Source of the DNA: Paraburkholderia phytofirmans OLGA172 | GTDB taxonomy: Bacteria > Pseudomonadota > Gammaproteobacteria > Burkholderiales > Burkholderiaceae | Direction: 5' to 3' | Length of the DNA: 64,000 nucleotides | NCBI RefSeq assembly: GCF_001634365.1 | Contig: NZ_CP014581.1 | Span: forward strand, 73,324 to 137,323 | Shown here: piece by piece, positions 33,663 through 43,413 of the stretch | How positions within the stretch are numbered: position 1 is the stretch's first letter | How the letters are laid out: each line of letters begins with the position of its first letter | The notes under the pieces: model-generated | Told to the model about the DNA's origin: nothing | The model's database searches: none | The model's input: the letters and a program-made list of their open reading frames with translations, nothing else | Made by a program: the position numbers and the translations under genes

Positions 33663-34046
33663 TTAGTTGGCCAGCGGGCGGCAGCTGTCAGCACTATCGG
33701 AAGCGCACAGCCGCTTACTGCCGTTGGCCATTGTCACCAGCTCGAGCGGTTCCCCAAGCTTGGCAGTGAACACGCCGTCGACGGCCACGATCTGTTTGTC
33801 AGTCCGGACCATTGTCGCGCGCGTGTCGCCGGTGGCGAAAACCCCCGGCCGTCCGGTCATAGAGATTCCCACACCAACATCGCCGCTATCGCCCGACAGC
33901 TCTGCTGACTCGAAGTGTCCTGCACTTTCTGTCCGGACTTTGTGGGTCGCGTTGTACTGGAATGACCAGATCCCCGCTAGTCCGATGACCAATGCCCCGG
34001 CGACCTTAATCCAAAATGCGATGTTTTCCTTGTCTTCAGAGTTCAT
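33663..34046 (-). CDS. Single-pass membrane protein, unknown
   Basis: ATG at 34046. The 127-residue protein has a short N-terminus, one transmembrane helix ('AFWIKVAGALVIGLAGIWSFQY') and a periplasmic, beta-rich domain with two Cys residues near the end ('KRLCASDSADSCRPL'). Unknown family; translated just upstream of the multi-helix membrane gene. Confidence 0.6.
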   Translation of the reverse strand: MNSEDKENIAFWIKVAGALVIGLAGIWSFQYNATHKVRTESAGHFESAELSGDSGDVGVGISMTGRPGVFATGDTRATMVRTDKQIVAVDGVFTAKLGEPLELVTMANGSKRLCASDSADSCRPLAN

Positions 34047-34207
34047 CAAATCCCCGTCGCTGACGTCATGCCGCGGCCGTTCTGACCGTCCTGTAATGCC
34101 TATATTGTGCCGTCCATTTCGTATTTTTCGCCAGCGCCGTTGTGTTGACGCGATCGGTTACATCGACGCCACATAGCTTGATGGTGGGGTTTTTCCAGGA
34201 AGGTCTT

Positions 34208-34723
34208 TTACATCCCGCTGTGCAGAAAGCAGAGATTGCCTTGCCCGGTTGATTCGTAAAGTTCCGAAGCGAGCGCGGCATATTCATCTTCGGCCAGTCC
34301 GGCATCGAGGAATGGGTAAGGCGCAGCCTGCAACAATTGCCCCGTGGGCGTGATGTCGATCAGAGAGCCATCCGGTCGTCGAAGCACCGAATGCGACACG
34401 AATCGGCAATACGCCATGCCGGGTAGAGAAAAGTACAGCCAGCCTCGCACGAGCTGGTGGTCCGGATGCTGTTCGCACCAGGCCTCGCAGTTGTCATGAC
34501 AGGCATTGACGGCCGGTCGCCATACGTCGCTGCTAATGTCAACGCGCGGCACGGGCGCCGCTTGGTGACGGCGCATGTAGAGTGCGCCCGCGTGTTCGTG
34601 TAACGCGTCGGACGGGGGCGGCTCGTAGCCGAGAAGCAGCGGGAAATTTGCGTTCATGAAAGGCCCGGCAAGCGTGGAGGAGACTGCCATAGGTGCCAGT
34701 GTCGCATGCCTTCGTGGCTTCAT
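34208..34723 (-). CDS. Hypothetical protein
   Basis: The start is uncertain: ATG codons at 34723, 34690 and 34657 are all possible. The core ('AVNACHDNCEAWCEQHPDHQLVRGWLYFSLPGMAYCRFVSHSVLRRPDGSLIDITPT') has the N-x-C-H-x-N-C and later H-S-V-x-R-x-D-G-x-L-x-D-x-T-P pattern seen in small Cys/His/Asp proteins of transglutaminase/papain-like fold. That pattern suggests a catalytic Cys-His-Asp set. No firm family. Confidence 0.6.
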   Translation of the reverse strand: MKPRRHATLAPMAVSSTLAGPFMNANFPLLLGYEPPPSDALHEHAGALYMRRHQAAPVPRVDISSDVWRPAVNACHDNCEAWCEQHPDHQLVRGWLYFSLPGMAYCRFVSHSVLRRPDGSLIDITPTGQLLQAAPYPFLDAGLAEDEYAALASELYESTGQGNLCFLHSGM

Positions 34724-34766
34724 GAGCTTGGCCGCCCGGTCGCGGGCGGCCAAGCTTTTCCAAGCG

Positions 34767-35000
34767 CTAATGGCTGATCGCCGATGGTTCTGGCTTTATC
34801 CGGTCCGGGCGCCATAGACTGTAGTGAACATATCGTGCCCATGCGAACGCAACCGGTCCGGCTGTCTCAACGGAAAGACCCGAGTAGGCGCAAAGGTGAT
34901 CGAAGTCGTCCTGCGCGGTGTGTCCGAGATCATTTGTCACTGGCGGCCGCGCTTTGAGTAGCTTCGCAAGAAGCTCTTCCGGATTGCCGTAGCACATCAT
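34767..35000 (-). CDS. Hypothetical protein
   Basis: A 77-residue, mostly helical product (MMCYGNPEELLAKLLKARPPV..) with 'DDFDHLCAYSGLSVETAGPVAFAWARYVHYSLWRP'. It lies between two leftward small genes with short gaps. Family not recognised. Confidence 0.5.
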   Translation of the reverse strand: MMCYGNPEELLAKLLKARPPVTNDLGHTAQDDFDHLCAYSGLSVETAGPVAFAWARYVHYSLWRPDRIKPEPSAISH

Positions 35001-35044
35001 TGTCTCCCGAAGGGAACGTACGCGGCCCGACCGCCGCGATACCG

Positions 35045-35257
35045 CTACGCGTCGCCGCTGCCGAGTTCAGAGTGCTTGTGTGAATGCGTCGCGGCGTGAA
35101 CCAGTTCGTAGTGAGCGCCCTTTCCGCTGCGCGCGGGAGGGAAGTGCTCACCTTCGACGCAAGTGACTTCGAAAGCCGAACTTGCGTCTCCTTCGCGTAC
35201 CACCTTGTAGATCCCGCTCGTCTTCACCGTCTCGCCGGGTTTGTGCTGGTCAGCCAT
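35045..35257 (-). CDS. YjzC-like small protein
   Basis: The 70-residue protein opens 'MADQHKPGETVKTSGIYKVV' and has 'CVEGEHFPPARSGKGAHYELVHAA', the pattern of YjzC-like proteins (KPGE..P.SGIY......CV.GE.FPP). The function of the family is unknown. The start has a strong GAGGAGGATGAC ribosome site. It stands alone upstream of ligD's end. Confidence 0.75.
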   Translation of the reverse strand: MADQHKPGETVKTSGIYKVVREGDASSAFEVTCVEGEHFPPARSGKGAHYELVHAATHSHKHSELGSGDA

Positions 35258-35315
35258 GTCATCCTCCTCGTTGGGTTACATCAACATTAGCAAGGGGCGC
35301 GCCCGTCGACCGTAG

Positions 35316-37289
35316 TCAGGGCTTCATGCCTACCGCGCGGCGCATCGCTGCGTTGACGCCTTGTCTCGTCTGCCAGTAGCCCGCCCAAGGGTCGGCGCCC
35401 AGCGATCGTTGTCGGACAATCGCACCGTGCATGCTCCATTCGTCGCCGCGCTTCACTTCCCTGAGTTCGTCCCACGCGATGGGCATCGAGACGGCCATTC
35501 CCGGCCGTGCGCGTACCGAAAAGGGAGCGACAGTACTCGCCCCGCGGCTATTGCGAAGGTAGTCGATGAAGATTTTGCCAACGCGGTTTTTAGGTCCAAG
35601 GACGGCTGAAAACCTATCGGGCAGGACGCGAGCAATGTGTTGGGCAACAGCCTTGGAGAATTCCTTGGTCTCGGCCCATCCTTGCCGGCGGGTCAGCGGT
35701 ACAACGATATGAAAACCTTTGCCGCCGCTCGTTTTAACGAACGACTTCAGACCAACTTCGTCCAGAACCACCTTGACGAGCGAAGCAGCATCCAGCATCG
35801 CGCTCCACGCCAGTTGCGGATCCGGGTCCAGATCGAAAATGACGCGATCGGGATGTTCGAGGTCCGGCGCAACCGCATTCCAAGAGTGCAGCTCGATGAC
35901 TCCCATCTGCGCGAGGCCTGCGAGTGCCTCTGCCGAGTTGGCAACGAGCAGCGGCGGGTGACGCGGGTGAAGCTCCTTGGGCAATTCGCTGACGCCTTGG
36001 ATCCGCATCTTGTCCGCATGTTTCTGGAAAAACAGCCCCCCCTTGATGCCGTCCGGCGCGCGCACCAAAGTGAGGGGCCTGTTATGCAACCATGGCAACG
36101 CCCATTCAGCCACCTCTGTGTAATATCGCGTGACGTCGATTTTCTTAAGTCCGGTCGCATCGTCAATGACACGCGAGGCGTTGCTGATGGAGACCCCCGC
36201 GACGACGACTTTGTTTCTCGGCCCTGGCCGCTCGCCGTCCGAAGCACGCGGGCGCTCCCTGGAACCGTCCGGACCAATAGACGCGACTGGCTCCGCCGTT
36301 ACAGCGGTAGCGGGCTTGTCTTCACGAAACGCCCGGAAGGTCGCATGGCGCAGCTCACCGCCCGGAGTCCATTCGAGGAAGGCTACCTCTGCGACCATTT
36401 CCGGTCGCAGCCAGATCAGTTCCCGATCGCGATCCGGAGTCGGCGGGTTATAGAAAGCAGATTCCGGCTGCGCCAGACCGTGCGCGTGCTCTGAAAATGC
36501 CGCGGTGGCCCGAGGTTTAAGGTACGGCTGTACGCTGCCGGCGTATCGCAGCGAACCGTCCTTTTCAAAAACGCCAAGCAGGAGCTTTTGCACCCCACCT
36601 CTGGCGCCACGCGCACGGGAGAAGCCGCCCACGACAAACTCCTGGCTACGGTTGCATTTGAGCTTGATCCAATCGGGCGAGCGACCTGAGCGGTATGGCG
36701 CGTCCGCACGCTTGCCAATAATTCCTTCAAGCTTCAGTTTGCACGCGGACGCGACTAGGGAGGCCGGATCCTCATCGAAGTCTTCGGAAAAGCGCAGCAG
36801 CGGCTCGTCCAGCTGTACGAGCAGATTACGCAGCAGGTTTCTGCGCGATTGCAGCGGCTGCTCCCGAATGTCTGTCCCGTTGAGAAACAGCAGATCGAAA
36901 GCAAACATCGTTATCTCGGCTGTGCTTCGTCTGTCGAACGCGTTCTGCAGGGCATTGAAGTCGGGCCTGCCGGACGCATCCAGTACGACGCCTTCGCCGT
37001 CAAGCCAAGCCGTATCGACCGGGAGGGCCGCGATTGCGTCGCGCAGCTTCGGCATGCGATCCGTCCAGTCGTGCCCGTTGCGCGTGAAAATGGTCACTTT
37101 GCCGGAATTGACCCGACACATGAGCCGATAGCCGTCGAACTTGATTTCATACGACCACGCCCCTGCAGCAGGCGGCCGGTTAACGAGCGTCGCGAGCTGC
37201 GGCTCGATCAATGACGGCATTTGTCCGGGCGCATCGTTGCCCTGCGCACGAGGTGGACTTTTCCTTTGTGAACTCCAACGACCTGACAT
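35316..37289 (-). CDS. ligD: LigD-type DNA ligase/polymerase without phosphoesterase domain
   Basis: The 657-residue protein has an N-terminal ATP-dependent ligase domain with nucleotidyl Lys at about residue 50 ('EIKFDGYR'), 'DGEGVVLD', 'EGIIGKRADAPY' and 'WIKLK', then a C-terminal primase-polymerase domain with 'VIFDLDPDPQLAW' (catalytic Asp pair), 'SGGKGFHIVVPL' and 'IFIDYLRNSRGASTVAPFSVRARPG'. Classical LigD carries an additional N-terminal 3'-phosphoesterase domain, absent here. LigD acts in non-homologous end joining with Ku; no ku gene is in the window. Plasmid-borne LigD could act with a chromosomal Ku. Confidence 0.95.
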   Translation of the reverse strand: MSGRWSSQRKSPPRAQGNDAPGQMPSLIEPQLATLVNRPPAAGAWSYEIKFDGYRLMCRVNSGKVTIFTRNGHDWTDRMPKLRDAIAALPVDTAWLDGEGVVLDASGRPDFNALQNAFDRRSTAEITMFAFDLLFLNGTDIREQPLQSRRNLLRNLLVQLDEPLLRFSEDFDEDPASLVASACKLKLEGIIGKRADAPYRSGRSPDWIKLKCNRSQEFVVGGFSRARGARGGVQKLLLGVFEKDGSLRYAGSVQPYLKPRATAAFSEHAHGLAQPESAFYNPPTPDRDRELIWLRPEMVAEVAFLEWTPGGELRHATFRAFREDKPATAVTAEPVASIGPDGSRERPRASDGERPGPRNKVVVAGVSISNASRVIDDATGLKKIDVTRYYTEVAEWALPWLHNRPLTLVRAPDGIKGGLFFQKHADKMRIQGVSELPKELHPRHPPLLVANSAEALAGLAQMGVIELHSWNAVAPDLEHPDRVIFDLDPDPQLAWSAMLDAASLVKVVLDEVGLKSFVKTSGGKGFHIVVPLTRRQGWAETKEFSKAVAQHIARVLPDRFSAVLGPKNRVGKIFIDYLRNSRGASTVAPFSVRARPGMAVSMPIAWDELREVKRGDEWSMHGAIVRQRSLGADPWAGYWQTRQGVNAAMRRAVGMKP

Positions 37290-37512
37290 AAGTGGGCCCT
37301 ACGATATGCCACTGTGGTCGGCGCCAACGGCGGGCACTGCGCCGGTGCCGCACGTGGCTCCGGCGACGCTTCAAGCAGGTACGACCTCCTGATAGTCTCC
37401 TTTCCGGCGCCATCTGTCTCCGGCTGTCCCTCATCTAGCACGATAGATGCCCATGCGCCGGATCCGCATTCAGTGCATCGACAGCGCGGGCCTCCAGATT
37501 TGGTGTAAAGTA

Positions 37513-37528
37513 CTGTATATCCATACAG
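37513..37528 (+). promoter_or_regulatory. LexA (SOS) box of the imuA-imuB-dnaE2 operon
   Basis: CTGTATATCCATACAG fits CTG-N10-CAG and ends 9 bp before the imuA ATG. It predicts DNA-damage induction of the cassette. Confidence 0.9.
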
Positions 37529-37537
37529 GATATCGCC

Positions 37538-38245
37538 ATGTCAGTCGCTCCAGTCCACGCCGAAGCAATCCACCCCGATTTGTGGCGAGGGACGCAGCTC
37601 GCTCGCGGCGTCGGAAAAACCGTCGATACAGGCTATGCGGCACTCTCCGCCGAGCTGCCGGGAGGTGGATGGCCCATTGGCGCGCTCGTTGAGCTGCTGG
37701 TGCAGCAGCCCGGCGTCGGTGAAATCCGGCTACTCCAGCCGGCGCTCAACACGGTCAGCAAGCGAACGCTTGCCCTGATCCAGCCACCCCATGTGCCCAA
37801 CGCACTAGCTTTTTCATATCTGGGACTGCCCATCGAAAAGCTGATGCGTATTCGCGCGCCGAGGACCGCTGATGCGCTCTGGAGCGCGGAGCAGATACTG
37901 CGAGCAGGCAGTTGTGGCGCATTGCTTTTCTGGCAGCAACACATCCGGACGGATGCCCTACGGCGGCTGCATCTTGCGGCGCAGGCAACGGAGACACTCT
38001 TCGTGCTTGTCCGCCCGTTGGCCAGCGCATCTGATGCATCACCGGCCGGGTTGCGGCTGGGCCTGCGCCCTGCTGACGGAGGACTAGTCGTCGACATACT
38101 GAAACGAAAAGGTCCCGTCCGAAACGAGACAGTGTCTGTCACCCTTCAACCTTCACCGATTCTGCTAAGCCCCTATGGCCGTGTTCGTCGCCATTCACTT
38201 ACCCCGGCTATCGCTGGAGGTGTTCCGTCCGAGGTGGTCGTCTAG
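37538..38245 (+). CDS. imuA: ImuA, SOS mutagenesis accessory protein
   Basis: The 235-residue ImuA starts 'MSVAPVHAEAIHPDLWRGTQLARG' and shows 'VDTGYAALSAELPGGGWPIGALVELLVQQPG' and 'ADALWSAEQILRAGSCGALLFWQQHIR'. ImuA interacts with ImuB and helps DnaE2-dependent translesion synthesis. Its 3' end overlaps the imuB start by 71 bp, which suggests coupled translation. It differs at scattered positions from the orphan copy at 21208. Confidence 0.95.
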   Translation: MSVAPVHAEAIHPDLWRGTQLARGVGKTVDTGYAALSAELPGGGWPIGALVELLVQQPGVGEIRLLQPALNTVSKRTLALIQPPHVPNALAFSYLGLPIEKLMRIRAPRTADALWSAEQILRAGSCGALLFWQQHIRTDALRRLHLAAQATETLFVLVRPLASASDASPAGLRLGLRPADGGLVVDILKRKGPVRNETVSVTLQPSPILLSPYGRVRRHSLTPAIAGGVPSEVVV

Positions 38246-39638
38246 GACGGAGCATGGATGCGTGGTGCTCGAGCGGGAAAAGGTCCTCGTCGCCGACGCC
38301 GTCGCGCGGGAGGCCGGTGTCGCCGTCGGCATGCGGCGCGGCGGGGTCATCACGCTTGCACAGGATGCACTGGTTTATGAACGCGACACTGCACGCGAGC
38401 ACGACGTGTTGCTCGAAGTCGCGTATGCGGTCATGCGGTTCTCGCCAATGGTCGCTCACTGCGCAGAGGACACTGTTCTGGTAGATATCACCGCGAGCAT
38501 CCGCCTTTTCGGCGGCGTTCGACGCATCTGCCGCGCGATCAGGCAAATCGTTGAGACCATTGGCGTCACGGGCCGCATAAGCCTTGCGCCGACAGGTCAA
38601 GGTGCGTGGCTGTTGTCAAAATGCGGTCAGACCCGCGTGCTCAAGTTGCAATCGCTCGCGAGCATGCTGGACACACTGCCTTTCGAGGTCGTCCCGGAGA
38701 TGCGCCGCTACGCCGACTGGTTCAGCGGGTTGGGCTGCGTCCAGCTGAGCGATATCCGCCGGCTACCGCGAGCGGGCCTAAAGAAGCGCTGCGGCGTCGC
38801 CCTGCTCGACTCGATGGACCGCGCGTACGGTGTCGCGCCCGAAGTCTTCGAATGGCTTCAGGTCCCACCATCTTTCAACGCGCGCGTCGAGCTGCCGGAC
38901 CGGGTCGAGCATGCTGAGGCGATCCTCTTCTCTGCGCGCCGGCTCGTAGTGCAGCTCTGCGGCTGGCTTACTGCCCAGCAGCTGGCCCTCACAAAAGCGA
39001 CCGTGCTACTTGAACACGAACGCGGTCGGGACGCCATTGAGCCGACAGCTATCGAAATTGCGCTCGCTGAGCCGACGTGGCACGAGGAGCACCTGCTACG
39101 GCTGCTTAAAGAACGGCTCGGGCGTATCGAACTAAGCGCCGCAGCCATTGCGGTTAGCTTGAACGCTACGCAGGTCGAGGCTGCAGAACCGCCCAGCGAT
39201 ACGCTCTTTCCGGAGCCGGGTGGCTCGGCAGAGGACCACAACCGGCTGGTCGAATTGCTCGTCGCACGTCTCGGATCAGACAACGTCGAGCGACCGGCGC
39301 CGACCGCTGATCACCGGCCAGAGCGAGCGAATCGCTGGGTACCCATGCAATCGCCGGAGAAGTCCGTCACCGTGGCGCGGGGCGTGCCCCGTCCGACGTG
39401 GTTGCTCGAAACTCCGGTGAAGCTGCTCATCCGGCAGCATCGTCCTTTTTACGGGTCGCCGCTCAAGCTGGTATCGACCGCCGAGCGCATCGAAGCCGGC
39501 TGGTTCGACGGCGAGATGACCGCGCGCGACTACTTCGTCGGGCAGGCGGCCGACATGAGTTGTTATTGGATCTACCGTGAGCGCCCAAGCGCTACTTCCG
39601 ACGAAGTCGTTTGGTATCTGCACGGCTTTTTTGGCTGA
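38175..39638 (+). CDS. imuB: ImuB, catalytically inactive Y-family polymerase-like protein
   Basis: The 487-residue protein begins 'MAVFVAIHLPRLSLEVF' where active Y-family polymerases have DxD, so the first catalytic Asp is missing, as expected of ImuB. It keeps the fold ('VLVDITASIRLFGG', 'GRISLAPTGQGAWLLSKCG') and ends in the ImuB C-terminal region 'YFVGQAADMSCYWIYRE'. ImuB links DnaE2 and ImuA to the beta clamp; a 'DTLF' segment at about residue 342 may be a weak clamp-binding site. Confidence 0.93.
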   Translation: MAVFVAIHLPRLSLEVFRPRWSSRTEHGCVVLEREKVLVADAVAREAGVAVGMRRGGVITLAQDALVYERDTAREHDVLLEVAYAVMRFSPMVAHCAEDTVLVDITASIRLFGGVRRICRAIRQIVETIGVTGRISLAPTGQGAWLLSKCGQTRVLKLQSLASMLDTLPFEVVPEMRRYADWFSGLGCVQLSDIRRLPRAGLKKRCGVALLDSMDRAYGVAPEVFEWLQVPPSFNARVELPDRVEHAEAILFSARRLVVQLCGWLTAQQLALTKATVLLEHERGRDAIEPTAIEIALAEPTWHEEHLLRLLKERLGRIELSAAAIAVSLNATQVEAAEPPSDTLFPEPGGSAEDHNRLVELLVARLGSDNVERPAPTADHRPERANRWVPMQSPEKSVTVARGVPRPTWLLETPVKLLIRQHRPFYGSPLKLVSTAERIEAGWFDGEMTARDYFVGQAADMSCYWIYRERPSATSDEVVWYLHGFFG

Positions 39639-39649
39639 CGGTCGAAGCG

Positions 39650-42600
39650 ATGGAAGTGTTCTCCCCAGCACTGCCGGAGTATGCGGAGCTTTTCTGCTTC
39701 AGCAACTTCACTTTTCTGCACGGTGCGTCGCGCGGTGAGGAGCTTGTGAGCCGCGCCGTGCAGCTGGGGTATGCGGGGCTGGCGATCACCGACGAGTGCT
39801 CACTCGCGGGAGTCGTGCGGGCACACGTACAGGCCAAGGAAGAAAAGCTGCCGCTCGTCATTGGCTCGTACTTCCGGCTCGTCCAGGCAGACAAGAGTCC
39901 CGCGTTCGGACTGATCCTCTTGGCGCAGAACCGCGAAGGGTACGGCAACCTGTCCGAACTCATTACCCTCGGACGGATGAGAGCGAACAAGGGCAACTAC
40001 ATACTCACACCGCAGGACATCTCCCGACCGTCGCATGGAAATGAGCACCTGCGTGGCATGCCGGACTGCTTGGCCATCCTCGTTCCAGACTTCCCGGCGA
40101 AGGCTGAAACCTTGGGCCCGCAGCTTGAGTGGATGGCAAAGACGTTCCCTGCCAGGGCGTGGGCTGGGCTCACGCTTCACCAGCGCGCGATGGACGATAT
40201 TCATCGTGGCATCGTGGAACACGTCGCTGACACTTATCGTGTGCCGGTCGTTGCAGTAGGCAACGTGTTGATGCACGTGCGCTCGCGCAAACCGCTGCAA
40301 GACACGATGACTGCCATTCGGGTCGGCAAGCCTATCGCTGAATGCGGCTACGACCTCGCGCCTAATGCGGAGCAACATCTACGCTCACGGCTACGGCTCG
40401 CGAACCTGTATCCGGACCACACGCTGCATGAGACGCTCAACGTCATGGAACGCTGTACCTTCTCGCTTGATGAGCTTCGGTACGAGTACCCGGATGAGCT
40501 GGTCCCCGCGGGATACACCCATGAAGCGTATCTGCGGCAGGAGACTTACATCGGCGCGCATCGGCGTTTCCCCGATGGGATTCCACACAAGGTGCAGGAA
40601 CAGCTTGAACACGAGTTGCAGCTTATTCGTGAGCTGGAATACGAACCGTATTTCCTGACCGTCTACGACATCGTGAGGTTCGCACGCAGCGAGCACATTC
40701 TGTGTCAGGGCCGCGGCTCGGCAGCAAATTCTGCTGTCTGTTACTGCCTCGGCGTCACCGAAGTCGATCCGTCAAGAAGCGCCATGCTCTTCGAGCGTTT
40801 TCTCAGCAAGGAGCGAGCGGAGCCGCCTGACATTGACGTAGATTTCGAGCACCAGAAACGTGAAATCGTGATCCAGTACATCTACCGGAAGTACGGACGT
40901 GACCGGGCAGCCATTGCGGCCGCCGTGCACACGTATCGGCCGCGAGGTGCACTTCGCGAAACGGGAAAAGCTCTTGGCATCGACCCGCAAATCGTCGACC
41001 GTGTCGCCAAGAATCATCAGTGGTTCGATAGCTCCAGGGATCTGCTCAAACGCTTCACCGAATCAGGACTCGACCCGGACAACCCGATGATCGCAGCTTG
41101 GGCATCGCTTGCCGGACAGATTCTGAATTTTCCTCGACATCTCTCGCAGCACTCAGGGGGGTTCGTCATCAGTCGGGGAAAGCTCACCCGCCTCGTGCCT
41201 GTCGAAAATGCGGCGATGGCTGACAGGACGGCAATCCAGTGGGATAAGGACGACCTTGAAGCGCTAGGGCTTCTCAAGGTGGATATCCTCGCCCTCGGGA
41301 TGCTTTCGGCGATTCGGCGAACCCTCGACATCGTCTCCGAGCAGCGGGGCGAACGCTTTGAAATGCAGGACATCCCGCCGGAAGACAGAAAGACGTACGC
41401 CATGATTTCGCGTGCCGACACGGTTGGTGTTTTCCAGATCGAATCGCGCGCGCAGATGTCGATGCTACCGCGCCTGAAACCGCAGACCTTCTATGACCTG
41501 GTGATCGAGGTCGCCCTCGTCCGGCCTGGCCCGATACAGGGGGGCGCTGTACATCCGTACCTGCGCCGTCGACAGGGACTGGAGCCTGTGACCTATCCGA
41601 GCGAGTCTCTGGAGACAGCGCTCGGCCGGACGCTGGGCGTGGCCATTTTTCAGGAGCAGGTGATGCAGGTTGCGATCCTTGCAGCCGGATTTACGGCCGG
41701 CGAAGCCGATCAGCTACGACGCGCAATGGCTGCGTGGAAGCGCAAAGGTGGACTTGAGAAGTACTATGATCGAATCGTCAACGGCATGCTTGAGCGGGGC
41801 TACGAGCGGGCCTTCGCCGACAACATTTTCGAGCAGATCAAAGGCTTCGGCGAATACGGCTTTCCGGAAAGCCACGCTGCCAGTTTCGCGCTACTTGTCT
41901 ATGCGAGCAGTTGGCTGAAGTGCCACGAGCCGGCTGCATTCCTCGCGGCAATGCTCAATTCTCAACCGATGGGCTTTTATTCCCCCTCACAGCTCGTGCA
42001 GGACGCGAAACGTCACGGCGTGCGCGTTCTGCCAGTCGACGTCACAGTGAGCGACTGGGATTCGGTGCTACGGCATCAATCGCCGGACTCAAAACCGAGC
42101 GTGCGGCTCGGTCTTTCCGTGCTGCGCGGCATGCGTGATGGCGCCGCGGAGCGTATCGAAACCGCGCGGGCCGTCCGACCCTTTTCCAGCGTCAGTGACC
42201 TCGCGCGGCGCGCTCAGCTCGACCGCCACGATTTGCAGGTGCTAGCCGCGGCCAACGCGCTTTCATCGCTCGCTGGCAATCGGCGGGAAGCGTTGTGGCA
42301 GTCTGCGGCGGCGATACCCGATAAGGACATGCTCGCCGTCGCGCGCATCGACGATGACACGCCGGAACTTGGGGCACCGTCTGAGGCCGAGGATCTCGTG
42401 AACGACTACCGATCGACTGGCCTGACGCTCGGCCGGCATCCGCTGGACATGCTGCGGCCGGTGCTGGCCGAACAGCGCCTGACGACAGCGGCTACGCTGA
42501 ATGGCTATCGCAACGGGCGCCTTGCACGCGCATGCGGACTTGTCACGGGGCGGCAACGCCCCGGGACGGCGAACGGCGTGATGTTCGTTACGCTGGAAGA

Positions 42601-42799
42601 CGAAACGGGAAACGTCAACATCATCGTCTGGCAGTCGGTCTTGGAGAAGTATCGGCGCGAAGCACTAAACGCTTCCCTGCTCGCGGTGTACGGCACATGG
42701 CAATCGGAAGGCGGAGTACGTCACCTTGTCGCGCAGTTGCTGATTGATATGTCGCATCTTTTAGGTGATCTGACATTGTCGAGCCGGGACTTTCACTAA
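39650..42799 (+). CDS. dnaE2: DnaE2/ImuC error-prone DNA polymerase
   Basis: ATG at 39650, 11 bp after imuB, gives 1049 residues, normal for DnaE2. It has the N-terminal PHP domain ('YAELFCFSNFTFLHGASRGEELVSRA'), the C-family palm with 'GRGSAANSAVCYCLGVTEVDP' and 'PPDIDVDFEHQKRE' (catalytic Asp pair), and 'LKVDILALGMLSAI', 'GFGEYGFPESHAASFALLVYASSWLK'. The OB fold 'GLVTGRQRPGTANGVMFVTLEDETGN' lies near the end. It performs SOS translesion synthesis with ImuA and ImuB. A second copy of its last 273 codons lies at 44261-45082. Confidence 0.97.
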   Translation: MEVFSPALPEYAELFCFSNFTFLHGASRGEELVSRAVQLGYAGLAITDECSLAGVVRAHVQAKEEKLPLVIGSYFRLVQADKSPAFGLILLAQNREGYGNLSELITLGRMRANKGNYILTPQDISRPSHGNEHLRGMPDCLAILVPDFPAKAETLGPQLEWMAKTFPARAWAGLTLHQRAMDDIHRGIVEHVADTYRVPVVAVGNVLMHVRSRKPLQDTMTAIRVGKPIAECGYDLAPNAEQHLRSRLRLANLYPDHTLHETLNVMERCTFSLDELRYEYPDELVPAGYTHEAYLRQETYIGAHRRFPDGIPHKVQEQLEHELQLIRELEYEPYFLTVYDIVRFARSEHILCQGRGSAANSAVCYCLGVTEVDPSRSAMLFERFLSKERAEPPDIDVDFEHQKREIVIQYIYRKYGRDRAAIAAAVHTYRPRGALRETGKALGIDPQIVDRVAKNHQWFDSSRDLLKRFTESGLDPDNPMIAAWASLAGQILNFPRHLSQHSGGFVISRGKLTRLVPVENAAMADRTAIQWDKDDLEALGLLKVDILALGMLSAIRRTLDIVSEQRGERFEMQDIPPEDRKTYAMISRADTVGVFQIESRAQMSMLPRLKPQTFYDLVIEVALVRPGPIQGGAVHPYLRRRQGLEPVTYPSESLETALGRTLGVAIFQEQVMQVAILAAGFTAGEADQLRRAMAAWKRKGGLEKYYDRIVNGMLERGYERAFADNIFEQIKGFGEYGFPESHAASFALLVYASSWLKCHEPAAFLAAMLNSQPMGFYSPSQLVQDAKRHGVRVLPVDVTVSDWDSVLRHQSPDSKPSVRLGLSVLRGMRDGAAERIETARAVRPFSSVSDLARRAQLDRHDLQVLAAANALSSLAGNRREALWQSAAAIPDKDMLAVARIDDDTPELGAPSEAEDLVNDYRSTGLTLGRHPLDMLRPVLAEQRLTTAATLNGYRNGRLARACGLVTGRQRPGTANGVMFVTLEDETGNVNIIVWQSVLEKYRREALNASLLAVYGTWQSEGGVRHLVAQLLIDMSHLLGDLTLSSRDFH

Positions 42800-42918
42800 C
42801 GAGCACTCAGCGGGACAACGGTATGGGCGCCTCGAGCTTTGACGGGGCATGCCAAGGACGGTAGGCGCAGCGCCGGTGCGACCAAAGGGTGGCAACGCTG
42901 CCCGGGCGGTCGTTTGCG

Positions 42919-43413
42919 TTACGGTGCTTCAGCGTCCTCTTCCTCGTTCCCGAATCGGTGGCGATCGAGCGTATGGACAGCAAAAACGAATACGCCGATC
43001 AGCCAAAGTAAGCCGGCCGCTGCCCCAATCTCTCCTACCAACGGAATCAGCACGTCTAACAGGATCTCCCAAAGTGCCGCGCCCAATAGAACGAGCGCAC
43101 CGAAGACACCGCAGACCAGGACTAACCGTAGCCGCTCGATCGGGGGAGAAAGTGAGCGGGCGAGAATCACCTCCCGGCAGATGAATCCCGCGAGCGCGGT
43201 AGGGGCCGCCACAAACGCGCATGTGAACGCTATCCGCAGAGTTGTATCCAGCGAGCCCCGGCTTATCAACGCTAAAAGTATCGCGAACGCCGTCGTTGCG
43301 TTGCCAAGCGTTGCTAGTTCGACCAGCCGCAATAAATGCGGCGGCCGCTCGGAGCGCACTTCAGCGGCGCTCGACGGGGATGCGTCAGGAGGATTTGAAG
43401 CCACGGCGGTCAC
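42919..43413 (-). CDS. Membrane protein, unknown
   Basis: GTG start at 43413. The 164-residue product has a hydrophilic N-terminus, about four hydrophobic segments and an acidic tail (GNEEEDAEAP). It overlaps the 3' end of the small gene at 43385-43522 by 29 bp. No family recognised. Confidence 0.6.
   Translation of the reverse strand: MTAVASNPPDASPSSAAEVRSERPPHLLRLVELATLGNATTAFAILLALISRGSLDTTLRIAFTCAFVAAPTALAGFICREVILARSLSPPIERLRLVLVCGVFGALVLLGAALWEILLDVLIPLVGEIGAAAGLLWLIGVFVFAVHTLDRHRFGNEEEDAEAP

Noticed and set aside
34066..34305. 79-codon minus frame at the end of the 34208 gene
   Set aside because: Overlaps a better frame and has no ribosome site or conserved-looking segment.
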